A DNA stretch of 10,825 bases from Candidatus Woesearchaeota archaeon (GTDB lineage: Archaea > Nanobdellota > Nanobdellia > Woesearchaeales > GW2011-AR4), in assembly GCA_016185915.1 (NCBI GenBank), contig JACPMP010000117.1, positions 1 to 10,825 on the forward strand, in the 5' to 3' direction. Below the pieces are notes generated by a model. That model was not told the DNA's origin, made no database searches, and saw only the letters and a list, made by a program, of their open reading frames with translations. Every line of letters begins with the position of its first letter. Position 1 is the stretch's first letter. Shown here one piece after another: positions 1 to 6,600 of the stretch. The translations under genes and the position numbers were made by a program.

Positions 1-341
1 CCGATGCCTTCTTCTAATTTCTTGACCCATTGGTTATTTGGGGCTTGTTGTGGAAAATTCATTTTATCTTTAATTTCAGTCCATGTTAATCCTAATGGAT
101 GTCTTTTTAGAAGATTTTCTATAGCATCTCTAAATTCTTGATAAATAGGTTGCTCTTTTTCTTTGTTTAGTTCTTCTTTAGTCATAGGTCGAATTTTCAG
201 AACTTCTTTATCTACCTCATCCTTTAATTCGGTACCTTCTTTCCACCCAAGCTGTGTAATTTTTTCTGGTGGTACTACTAAAACCCATTTTGCATATTCC
301 TTGTTACCAGATTTTCTGGATAATTGTTTTTGCAGTCTCAT
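1..341 (-). CDS. AbrB/MazE/SpoVT-type DNA-binding regulator, 3' end cut by window edge
   Basis: Reading leftward from ATG at 341-339, the frame is open to base 1 (113 codons, no stop), so the gene leaves the window. The N-terminus, beginning MRLQKQLSRKSGNKEYAKW, continues with VLVVPPEKITQLGWKEG and a KIRP segment. This is the swapped-hairpin AbrB/SpoVT pattern, in which an I/V-PPE-x-I-x-x-LGW-x-G core is typical of archaeal members. After it come an acidic linker and a second module (YQEFRDAIENLLKRHPLGL, then TWTEIKDKM and NNQWVKKLEEGIG) that looks like a small winged helix. Seen: start, open frame and motifs. Family knowledge: such proteins are dimeric transcription regulators or antitoxins and often bind palindromes in their own promoters. 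Inference: TAGGTACC palindromes beside its start are candidate autoregulatory operators. An upstream in-frame TAG at 359-357 fixes the ATG as the first start. The promoter geometry suggests a leaderless message. Confidence 0.8.
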   Translation of the reverse strand, partial: MRLQKQLSRKSGNKEYAKWVLVVPPEKITQLGWKEGTELKDEVDKEVLKIRPMTKEELNKEKEQPIYQEFRDAIENLLKRHPLGLTWTEIKDKMNFPQQAPNNQWVKKLEEGI

Positions 342-363
342 TAATATTGTAGGTACCTATTGC

Positions 364-371
364 TATATAAA
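364..371 (-). promoter_or_regulatory. TATA box of the AbrB-like gene
   Basis: On the minus strand this reads TTTATATA. It lies 23-30 bases upstream of the ATG at 341, the spacing expected between an archaeal TATA box and the transcription start of a leaderless mRNA. Confidence 0.5.
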
Positions 372-428
372 CTTTTTGGTTCCTACAACTTAAAGACAAT
401 CAATTAGTGTAGTAGGTACCGAAAAGTA

Positions 429-436
429 TTTAAATA
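429..436 (+). promoter_or_regulatory. TATA box of the transposase gene
   Basis: TTTAAATA, 33-40 bases upstream of the transposase ATG at 469. It is bracketed by two TAGGTACC palindromes. An AAGGTG ribosome-binding site at 456-461, 7 bases before the ATG, supports the start at 469. Confidence 0.5.
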
Positions 437-468
437 AGTATAGGTACCTATTAGTAAGGTGATTAATC

Positions 469-1571
469 ATGGAAAAGAAAAAATACGAAACAAGGAAAGC
501 AAGAAGTTTAGATATGTTGAAGAATGGCGTTGAGCCGATAAAGAACGGCTTTAACGAATACTTTATACCAAGCCAAGTAGAGAAAAACAAAAAATACAAA
601 GTTGTCATAAATAATGGTTGGTATTCCTGCGAATGCCCTGACAACAAAGAGGGCAATTTATGTAAGCACATCTTATTTTTAAAAACCTATTTTGCTCTAA
701 AATTCAAAGTGCAGGAATACAAGCACAAAGTAAGCGTTTCAAACCCATGCCCTTTCTGCCAGAGTGCCAAGATAAAGAAAGATGGCACACGAAAGACAAT
801 AATGGGCAAAAAGCAGAAATGGCTCTGCCAAGACTGTGGTAAGAGGTTTGTAAATTCGCCAGTAAGCAAAATCAAAGGAAATTCTGATTGTGTTATAACC
901 TCAATAGACCTTTACATGAAAGGCGTAAGCTATCGTGGAATTGCAGACAGCATGAAGCAGTTATTTGGCTTGAAAGTAACCCATGTTACAATAATAAACT
1001 GGGTTAATGACTACATGACAAAGATAAACAACCATGTGGCAAATTTAAAGCCAAATGTTTCTGATTTATGGAATGCTGACGAGCAATTCATAAAAGTCAA
1101 GGGAAAAGAAGCGTATGTTTGGAATGTCCTTGACAATGAAACGAGATTTTTATTAGCTTCAAACCAAAGCCCGACAAGAACTTATGAAGATGCAAGAGAA
1201 ACATTCCAACAAGCCAAAAGCGTAGCTGGAAAAAGAGCCAAGACAATAGTTACAGTGGGGCTTTCAGTTACGAGAAAGCTGTAAGAAAAGAGTTTATGAC
1301 TTATAAAAACCCTAAACCGCATTATAGATATGTAAGCTTAAATCAGCATGACAGCAACAACAACGTGATAGAGAGATTTCACGAAAGTTTTAGGCAAAGG
1401 GATAAGACCATGAGGGGATTTAAAGGAAACGAAAAGCAGTATGCCGAGAACTTTAAGACTTACTATAATTTTGTAAGAAAATACCAAGAACTTAAAACAA
1501 CCCCAGCAAAGAGGGCGGGAATAAACGAAAGCGATTTATGGAAAGAACTTTTAGAGAAAAGTCTTAAATAG
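469..1571 (+). pseudogene. SWIM/zinc-ribbon DDE transposase (IS6/IS240-like), frameshifted
   Basis: Two frames together make one ~366-residue transposase. The N-terminus has a SWIM-type zinc finger (C54, C56, C65, H67), then a zinc ribbon (C94, C97, C120, C123), a helix-turn-helix around residues 145-182, and the first catalytic Asp at 204 (NADEQFIKVKGK). The second part, from about 1255 in the other frame, continues with SGAFSYEKAVRKEF and holds the likely catalytic Glu in NNNVIERFH plus an RDKTMRGFKG box. Adding one A between 1255 and 1256 restores a GAT (Asp) codon and reads ...IVTDGAFSYEKAV, the usual second-Asp motif of DDE transposases. The first frame otherwise stops at 1284. A programmed -1 slip would join the frames but put Ser in place of the Asp, so a deletion (or sequencing error) fits better. 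I found no convincing terminal inverted repeats. The copy is probably inactive. Confidence 0.85.
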
Positions 1572-1573
1572 AC

Positions 1574-1589
1574 TTTCTTTTTTTCTTTT
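1574..1589 (+). terminator. Oligo-T terminator after the transposase
   Basis: A run of 13 T and 3 C starts 3 bases after the transposase stop. U-tracts without a hairpin are the common archaeal transcription terminator. Confidence 0.4.
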
Positions 1590-1603
1590 ATTGAGGTATA
1601 ATT

Positions 1604-1792
1604 ATGGGACTAAAAAAATGTTCTAAATGTGGAAAGAAAGAAGACGAAATGGTTGAGGTTATAAATAGTGGAATTAAACAGGCAATATTCTGTAATAAAG
1701 AAGGTTATATTACAAAAGAGATAACAGAATACAAAAACAAGGGAGAATGGTTATGTAAAGAATGTTATAAAAACACGAAAAAGTCTAAATAA
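1604..1792 (+). CDS. Small zinc-finger protein of unknown function (62 aa)
   Basis: The protein begins MGLKKCSKCGKKEDEMVEV and ends with EWLCKECYKNTKKSK. The two CxxC pairs (C6/C9 and C51/C54) can form one zinc-ribbon-like site. A lone Cys lies between them in AIFCNKEG. The protein is lysine-rich with no membrane segment, so it is probably cytoplasmic and may bind nucleic acid or a protein partner. GAGGT at 1593-1597, 6 bases before the ATG, supports the start. It lies 32 bases after the transposase stop on the same strand, across a T-tract, and could be a passenger of the same mobile element; that is inference. The coding evidence is the ribosome-binding site, the paired cysteines and the lack of a competing frame. 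I recognise no named family. Confidence 0.6.
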   Translation: MGLKKCSKCGKKEDEMVEVINSGIKQAIFCNKEGYITKEITEYKNKGEWLCKECYKNTKKSK

Positions 1793-1834
1793 CAGCCGAT
1801 AGTTACCAGCCGAGATTTAACAGCCACAGATTAA
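1793..1834 (+). repeat. 14-bp tandem repeats, three imperfect units
   Basis: CAGCCGATAGTTAC, CAGCCGAGATTTAA and CAGCCACAGATTAA follow one another exactly, starting at the first base after the stop of the small zinc protein. A fourth AGCCGA core lies at 1852-1857. They are more GC-rich than the following 300 bases. Function unknown; an iteron or operator array is possible. Confidence 0.6.
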
Positions 1835-1869
1835 CCAATACCGTTTTTGTGAGCCGAATAATATATTTT

Positions 1870-2063
1870 CTTATATAATAAGATAGTTTACTGTTTTAAT
1901 AAGAAATCTAAACTTATATATTAAGAATTTTACTTAAATAATAAGAAATTCATTCTAGATAATAGGAATTATTTTAGTATTTACTTATATAATAGGATTA
2001 ATATAATATATGATAGGAATAAATACTTATAAAATAGGATTTATTTTCTTATATAATAGGATT
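1870..2063 (+). repeat. AT-rich array of CTTATATAATAGGAT units, ~21-bp period
   Basis: Clear units of the form CTTATATAATARGAT begin at 1870, 1913, 1933, 1954, 1984, 2026 and 2048. Weaker ones lie near 1891 and 2005, and an outlying copy (CCTACATAATAGGATAA) at 2142-2158. Neighbouring starts are 20-22 bases apart, about two helical turns, except one 30-base gap. No convincing coding frame covers 1793-2166. Phased repeats in very AT-rich DNA resemble replication iterons, partition sites or cooperative operator arrays. The next gene encodes a protein with two helix-turn-helix modules, a candidate binder. Confidence 0.65.
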
Positions 2064-2087
2064 ATTTATTATCAGTATACAAAAATC

Positions 2088-2104
2088 ATCAAATTTTTTT
2101 TGAT
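2088..2104. other. Short hairpin, ATCAAA-ttttt-TTTGAT
   Basis: A 6-bp perfect stem with a 5-base T loop, between the repeat array and the promoter at 2128. It may mark the end of the array or act as a terminator for leftward or rightward transcription. Weak in AT-rich DNA. Confidence 0.25.
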
Positions 2105-2127
2105 ATATACGTAAAAAACAGAAAAAT

Positions 2128-2137
2128 TTAAATATAT
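2128..2137 (+). promoter_or_regulatory. TATA box for the double helix-turn-helix operon
   Basis: TTTAAATATA lies immediately after a purine-rich stretch (ACAGAAAAA) that could act as a BRE. A start of transcription is expected near 2158-2164, just at the GAGG ribosome-binding site at 2161-2164. Confidence 0.5.
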
Positions 2138-2171
2138 GTTACCTACATAATAGGATAAAAGAGGCGATGAA

Positions 2172-2264
2172 ATGTTTGACTATACAAGGATTAAAAATAA
2201 TTATTCTTCTGATTTCTATAATCTTGTTGGGGGCAATCTTACTTATGTAATCTTTGACAGATGA
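2172..2264 (+). CDS. Possible 30-aa leader peptide upstream of the double-HTH gene
   Basis: ATG at 2172 has a GAGG ribosome-binding site 7 bases upstream and a TATA box further up, and encodes MFDYTRIKNNYSSDFYNLVG plus ten more residues before TGA at 2262-2264. It is in the same frame as the double-HTH gene that starts at 2274, separated only by TGA, two sense codons and TAA. It could be a leader peptide, or the original N-terminus of that protein now cut off by stops. An overlapping frame, 2167-2250, encodes a 27-residue hydrophobic peptide (MKCLTIQGLK, then ILLISIILLGAILLM) that would span a membrane, but its start is only 2 bases from the GAGG. I cannot tell which, if either, is made. Confidence 0.3.
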   Translation: MFDYTRIKNNYSSDFYNLVGGNLTYVIFDR

Positions 2265-2273
2265 ACTAGCTAA

Positions 2274-2822
2274 ATGTACTCCCCATCGTTAAGAAAAAAG
2301 AATGATGAAACAGACATAGATACTATCATTTCTAAGTTTAAAGACCTTTCAAAAGAAGACAAGATTGAGCTTATTTCTTATTTTATAGATGAGTTAAAAA
2401 AATTTCATAATGTAAATGAGCAGGAAATTTTCGGCAAAAGAGAGATTAGCATTTCAATTGGTGTTTTTGCTAATGATGTTTTAAGCTCGCTTGAAGCTAT
2501 TGTTAAGTACTTAAAAGAAGAGCAAAAGCTAAAGTTCTCAAAGATTGGAAAATTACTGAACAGAAGCAACAAGACGATATGGGCAACTTACCATAATGCC
2601 ATTAAGAAAATGCCCTCTTCTTTTGGTGCAGTTTCAAGAGATATTTTGATTCCTGTTTCTGCTTTATCAAACCGACAATTTTCAACTTTGGAAAGCGTTG
2701 TTGGCTTTATCAAGGATTTGGATTACACAAATCATGAAGTTGCATTAATGCTGCATCTTGATGACAGGACAATATGGACAATTTATGACAGAGTTAAGAA
2801 GAAAAGAGGCATAAAAGCTTGA
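2274..2822 (+). CDS. Tandem helix-turn-helix protein (182 aa)
   Basis: The protein has two homologous modules at residues ~58-112 and ~123-177. Each begins with an I-x-I-P/G-V-type strand and a leucine-rich helix (LSSLEAIVKYLKEE and FSTLESVVGFIKDL). Each then has a helix-turn-helix ending in a shared motif: NRSNKTIWATYHNAIKK in the first, LDDRTIWTIYDRVKKK in the second. This sigma-region-4-like module (RTIWTxYxR) is one I associate with DPANN archaea and candidate-phylum bacteria, where it is annotated only as DNA-binding; that is memory, not a search. An N-terminal helical segment (residues 12-46) is acidic and lysine-rich. The start is fixed by an in-frame TAA directly before the ATG. No good ribosome-binding site is visible, so translation may depend on upstream reading. 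The gene overlaps or abuts the next one, implying an operon. Its neighbour is a phased repeat array, a plausible target site. Confidence 0.75.
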   Translation: MYSPSLRKKNDETDIDTIISKFKDLSKEDKIELISYFIDELKKFHNVNEQEIFGKREISISIGVFANDVLSSLEAIVKYLKEEQKLKFSKIGKLLNRSNKTIWATYHNAIKKMPSSFGAVSRDILIPVSALSNRQFSTLESVVGFIKDLDYTNHEVALMLHLDDRTIWTIYDRVKKKRGIKA

Positions 2823-2824
2823 AA

Positions 2825-3400
2825 ATGTTTTACGGACAAAATTGCAGTGGAAGATTTGGAGAGAACAGAAGCATAATTTCAGTAGTTGGAAGTAAAGAGG
2901 ATGTAAATTTTGTTAGACTACTTAATGAACTTAAACTTAGAAAAATAAAACGAGAACTCAATCAAAAATATTTCTCAATAGCTACTGAATTAGCTAGAAA
3001 ATACTCTATCAAGGTTTCTATTGTTATTGTTCAAAACAACAAATACGGAGAATGGAAAAGCATGTTGTACCAGCATCCAAATTGGTTTGGAAGATTGTAT
3101 GGAATAGCATGTAAAAAGGCATTAGAGCAAATCGAAGACAAGGTAATTCTCTTGCATATGGATAGGGAATATGACTTCAAAACACTTGGCTTTGCTGCCG
3201 ACACTATTTGCAGATTGCTAAATATTACAAGAGACGATATATACATCAGAAAGGAAAGAGAGTACCCAACTAATAGAATCATAGTAGCTGATTTGTTTGC
3301 GAGAGGCTGCTTTAGGGGCTATGATTGCAGCCAGTTTATTATTATAAAAAATCCTGATATAAAAAATGAACTCAAAGAAATATTCAGAAAAACCCGCTAA
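2825..3400 (+). CDS. Conserved-looking hypothetical protein (191-193 aa)
   Basis: I chose ATG at 2825, 2 bases after the stop of the double-HTH gene; TTG at 2819, overlapping that stop, would add two residues. Tight spacing points to translational coupling. The protein alternates basic helices and hydrophobic strands (KVSIVIVQNN, DKVILLHMDREYD, NRIIVADLFARGC), which suggests an alpha/beta fold. The DRxYD motif after a strand, and a late IIVADLxAR segment, loosely recall RNase H-fold DUF3800 proteins. The N-terminal YIDESG motif of that family is absent, so this is only a suggestion. No signal peptide or membrane helix is seen. Being co-transcribed with a DNA-binding protein next to a repeat array, it could be the effector or nuclease partner of that protein; this is inference. 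Confidence 0.65.
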   Translation: MFYGQNCSGRFGENRSIISVVGSKEDVNFVRLLNELKLRKIKRELNQKYFSIATELARKYSIKVSIVIVQNNKYGEWKSMLYQHPNWFGRLYGIACKKALEQIEDKVILLHMDREYDFKTLGFAADTICRLLNITRDDIYIRKEREYPTNRIIVADLFARGCFRGYDCSQFIIIKNPDIKNELKEIFRKTR

Positions 3401-3430
3401 TGACAAGTGCTTAGGCACTGTATCATTAGC
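3396..3430 (+). terminator. Strong two-part hairpin over the operon's stop codon
   Basis: GCTAATGA (3396-3403) pairs perfectly with TCATTAGC (3423-3430), and inside it AGTGC (3406-3410) pairs with GCACT (3415-3419) around a TTAG loop. The stem contains the TAA stop of the upstream gene. No T-tract follows, so it may be an RNA-processing or stability element rather than a terminator. Confidence 0.45.
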
Positions 3431-3448
3431 AGATATAGCAATGTTTGA

Positions 3449-3464
3449 TTTAATATTATTTAAA
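3449..3464 (+). promoter_or_regulatory. Candidate TATA region for the surface-protein leader
   Basis: TTTAATAT (3449-3456) runs into TATTTAAA (3457-3464). A transcription start near 3480-3490 would give a ~180-base structured leader before the TTG start at 3664. Confidence 0.4.
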
Positions 3465-3465
3465 C

Positions 3466-3629
3466 CTTTCGAAAATCAAGATTTTCGGAAGTCCCAAAAA
3501 CAGAGACATGCGAGTGACCTGAACGCGAGCATGCGAACGTTCTCGCATGCAGGTCGAAGCGAACTCGCTCACATTCCTCTGGTTTTTGATACTTTCGCTT
3601 GGAAAAGAGGCAGCAAAAATATGTTTTGC
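3466..3629 (+). ncRNA. GC-rich multi-hairpin leader or small RNA
   Basis: Paired segments follow in order. Helix 1: 3466-3477 with 3480-3491. Then a long nested arm: 3495-3505 with 3577-3588 (one bulged G), GCGAGT 3510-3515 with ACTCGC 3563-3568, GACCT 3516-3520 with AGGTC 3551-3555, and GCATGCGA 3529-3536 with TCGCATGC 3543-3550. Last, GCAAAA 3613-3618 with TTTTGC 3624-3629. The block is far more GC-rich than its AT-rich surroundings, a common mark of functional RNA in such genomes. Weak open frames on both strands here show no protein-like features. It could be a cis-acting 5' leader of the surface-protein gene, an independent RNA, or a palindromic mobile repeat. I cannot match it to a known RNA family. 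Confidence 0.45.
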
Positions 3630-3633
3630 CTGA

Positions 3634-3654
3634 CCTCCTCGTATAACTCGGAGG
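3634..3654 (+). promoter_or_regulatory. Hairpin sequestering the ribosome-binding site of the surface protein
   Basis: CCTCC at 3634-3638 is the exact complement of the GGAGG ribosome-binding site at 3650-3654, with an 11-base loop. GGAGG lies 9 bases before the TTG start at 3664, the best-placed start. Pairing would block initiation, as in RNA thermometers and translational switches. ACCTCCT here also copies the anti-Shine-Dalgarno tail of 16S rRNA. A three-codon ORF (ATG AAA ATT TGA, 3656-3667) overlaps the TTG. Confidence 0.5.
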
Positions 3655-3663
3655 CATGAAAAT

Positions 3664-6600
3664 TTGATACAGAATAAGCCCCATAAAGTAGAACTGTGGA
3701 TGTTTTTGATAGCATTGTTTATAACAGGCGTTGGGCTTTATTACTTAGGCCCCTCAATAACTGGATTTGTAATAAAAGAGTTTAGTTATGAAGACACTTC
3801 AAATTTAGTCATTACATCGAGCGGCAATTACACTTGGCAGCTTCAAAATGCTGGCGACTTGAAATATGTAAAGTTAGATGGAAGAGTTACAAAATCAGGG
3901 AAAGCGAGAGTATATATTGAGAATAACGGAGTTAGGTATTTGGTATTTGACAGTTCAAGGTTAAGCGAAAACGATAATACATCAACATCGAATGGAACTA
4001 TCTCAATAACTGGTTTTGCTGTTGGGGAAGATGAAAATAAAAGCAAAGATAACAATGACGAAAACGAAACACAAAACGATGAAGACAAGAAAAAGAAAAA
4101 CAAAAAACCGGAATGGAATGGAAATGGTGGGTTTGCAATAAACGGAACAACAACAATTAATTTATCGCAGTATTTCACAGACAAAGATGGAGATGCCTTA
4201 ATATATGCTGCTTCCCAAGCTGAAGGACTTGCAGTTTCAATAAACAATGAGCTTGTAACAATAACGCCAACATTTGATAATGACTTCAATACAACAATAA
4301 CATTTACTGCTTCTGATGGGATTGACAGCAAAAGCCAAACAGTTGACTTAGCAGTTTATGTCATTAAGCCAGAGCCAATTATGCAGCCAAATAGAGCTCC
4401 AGTTTGGAATTCTGGAATTGATGCTTTTACAATTAATGGCACAACAACAATAAATCTTTCAGAGTATTTCACTGATGAAGACAATGATACACTAACCTTC
4501 AGTGTTTCTGATGCAATAGACATTAGCGAAAGTATTTCTGGCAGTATATTGAATTTAAGCACTGAAAAAGACAATCTCAATGCAACATTGACAATAACTG
4601 CAAATGATGGCAATTTAAGCGCTAACAAAGATGTAAAATTAATTGTTCCATTAATACCAATAACGATAAACGAAACCAATGAAACAATAGCAAAAATAAT
4701 AACAATAAATTTATCGTATAATTCTGGCACAATATATGATGCAAATGACAATGGAGAAGAAAGCGTTAACGGGGTAGTTGATTTAAATGTTGAAAATACT
4801 GGATTTAATTGGGATGTTGATAAAAGCAAACTCTGCACAAGATGGGAAGTTTATAATATTGAAGAAGAAAAATTAACAACTTTCTGCAATGGAAACAATG
4901 ATTGCTGCGCATTTGTCGGTTTGCTGCCAACAAATGGCAATTGGAGCGGGATTTATTATTCAGCATTTGGAAAAGATAATGCTGGGCATGACAATATTGT
5001 TTCTGCCCAAGTGCTTTATTATGATGTTAATTTAAGTCTTGACAATATAAAATCCGAAATATATAATTCGGAATGGGCTAATTTAAGCGTAAAGTTCTTT
5101 GAAGAAGAGAAAGAATTTTTCAATGCTTGCCTGGAAACCTGCTCATTAACTGGCTTAAATAAAAGCTCTTACACCTTGATATTTGAGATTGAAGACGATG
5201 CTGTGCTTAGGATTGACAAGATAAAATACTCTGTTTCGGCTGATGTTATTAATAAGCCCCCCTTATTATTGCAGAATTTTTTAACAATAAATGTTTCAAA
5301 AAATAAAAACACTACAATTAATCTTTCACAATACTTTGCTGATCCAGATGGGGATATTTTGGCTTACAGCTATTACAAAACTGACAACATAACAATATTG
5401 TTTGAAAACACCACAGCAGTAATTTTGCCGGACAAAGGCGTTGATGGAATAAGGTACACTTACATTACAGCAAATGATTCTGAAAATATTGCCGTTTCCA
5501 ATGCATTTATTATTAACGTTAGCGAAGAAAAGTTCAAGCCAAGGGTTGTTGTAGGCAAGCCAGTTAAGTGGCAGAGCAAGATTTTGATTGATGCAAGCAA
5601 TGTAAGCTCTGTTAATTTAAGCTTGCCGGAGAGCGCTTCCAACATTAGCATCAGGATTTTGAATGAGACTGCTGAAAATGCATTATCAGACGAGAAGATA
5701 AAGGTAATTGAAGATGGCAGGGTTAAAGACAAGGATGTTTTTGAGGTTGAGAAGAAGCTTGAGAATATTAAAAAGAAGATAAGCATTTTGGAAGAGGCAA
5801 AGCAGAAAGGCGCATCAAAAGTTGCTATTGACGGTAAGGATTTTGATATAAATGAATTCGATTTAAAATTAAATGAATTAAACAATAAAAAAGTGGAATT
5901 GGAAAATCAATTAAATAAATTATCAAGCATCAATTCCGACTTAATAACAGGAAATGTTGTTGGATTAACGGGCTTTGTGACTGCATTGACAGAAACGACA
6001 ATAAATGAAACTCAGCCAATATTAATGATAAATGAGAGCTTAGCACAAAACATAGAAATCACGGTTGAATATGAAACACCAGCGCCAATTGCTATTGAGG
6101 ATGAGATTAATGCTTACACAAAGCAGATAAAGATTGTTTCTGACACTTCTTACGAGGATGTTCTTTCATACACTGCATTAAATGATGTTCCGCAAAATGC
6201 TATTAAGCTTTATTGGATAAAAGATAATGCAAAAGAGTTATTTAATGATGTTTCCTATATTGATGAGAATCAAAATGGATTGATTGACAGGATTGAATGG
6301 GTAATTCCTCATTTAAGCAATCAAACATTTGAGGTTTCTATTACTATACTTAATGTTCAATCTTATCCAACTGTTGGGGGCAACTGGACTGTTGCTTTTA
6401 ACACAACTGGAACTGGGAATCTGACAATTTATGGCTATAATGGGACAAGTTATGCTGAGAAAGAGATTGATGATTCTGCAACTTCAAATGATTTGGATAT
6501 TTTGGAGTTAAAATGCGATGTTAATGTTTTAGAGCCATTGTTCATTGTTGAGCTGGGGAATTCATCGCTTGAAGGTTTCACAACAATAAGCGGGGATGTT

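Larger units (their letters stand above)
350..450. promoter_or_regulatory. Triple TAGGTACC palindromes, candidate AbrB-type operators
   Basis: The perfect palindrome TAGGTACCTA occurs at 350-359 and 441-450, and a near copy TAGGTACCGA at 413-422. A weaker core GGTACC lies inside the AbrB-like gene at 231-236. The first copy sits between the minus-strand TATA box and its ATG. The other two flank the plus-strand TATA box at 429-436. This is an ideal layout for one dimeric repressor controlling both divergent promoters. The binder is inferred to be the adjacent AbrB-like protein; the sequence alone does not prove it. Confidence 0.5.

Noticed and set aside
1240..1300. Programmed -1 frameshift joining the transposase frames
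   Set aside because: No slippery heptamer is visible and the joined product would lack the catalytic Asp.
342..1603. Terminal inverted repeats of an insertion sequence around the transposase
   Set aside because: I compared sequence before 469 with that after 1571 and saw no convincing inverted match, so element boundaries are not called.
1870..2158. CRISPR array
   Set aside because: Units are only ~15 bases with ~6-base gaps, diverged from one another, with no spacer-like segments and no cas genes nearby.
3366..3684. Open frames on both strands across the leader region
   Set aside because: They lie in palindromic GC-rich sequence, show no protein-like pattern, and overlap strong RNA helices and known gene ends.
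5460..5885. Large minus-strand open frames under the surface-protein gene, also at 3843-4331 and 4356-4838
   Set aside because: The plus strand here has clear domain motifs; the opposite frames are Ser/Leu/Phe-rich antisense shadows.
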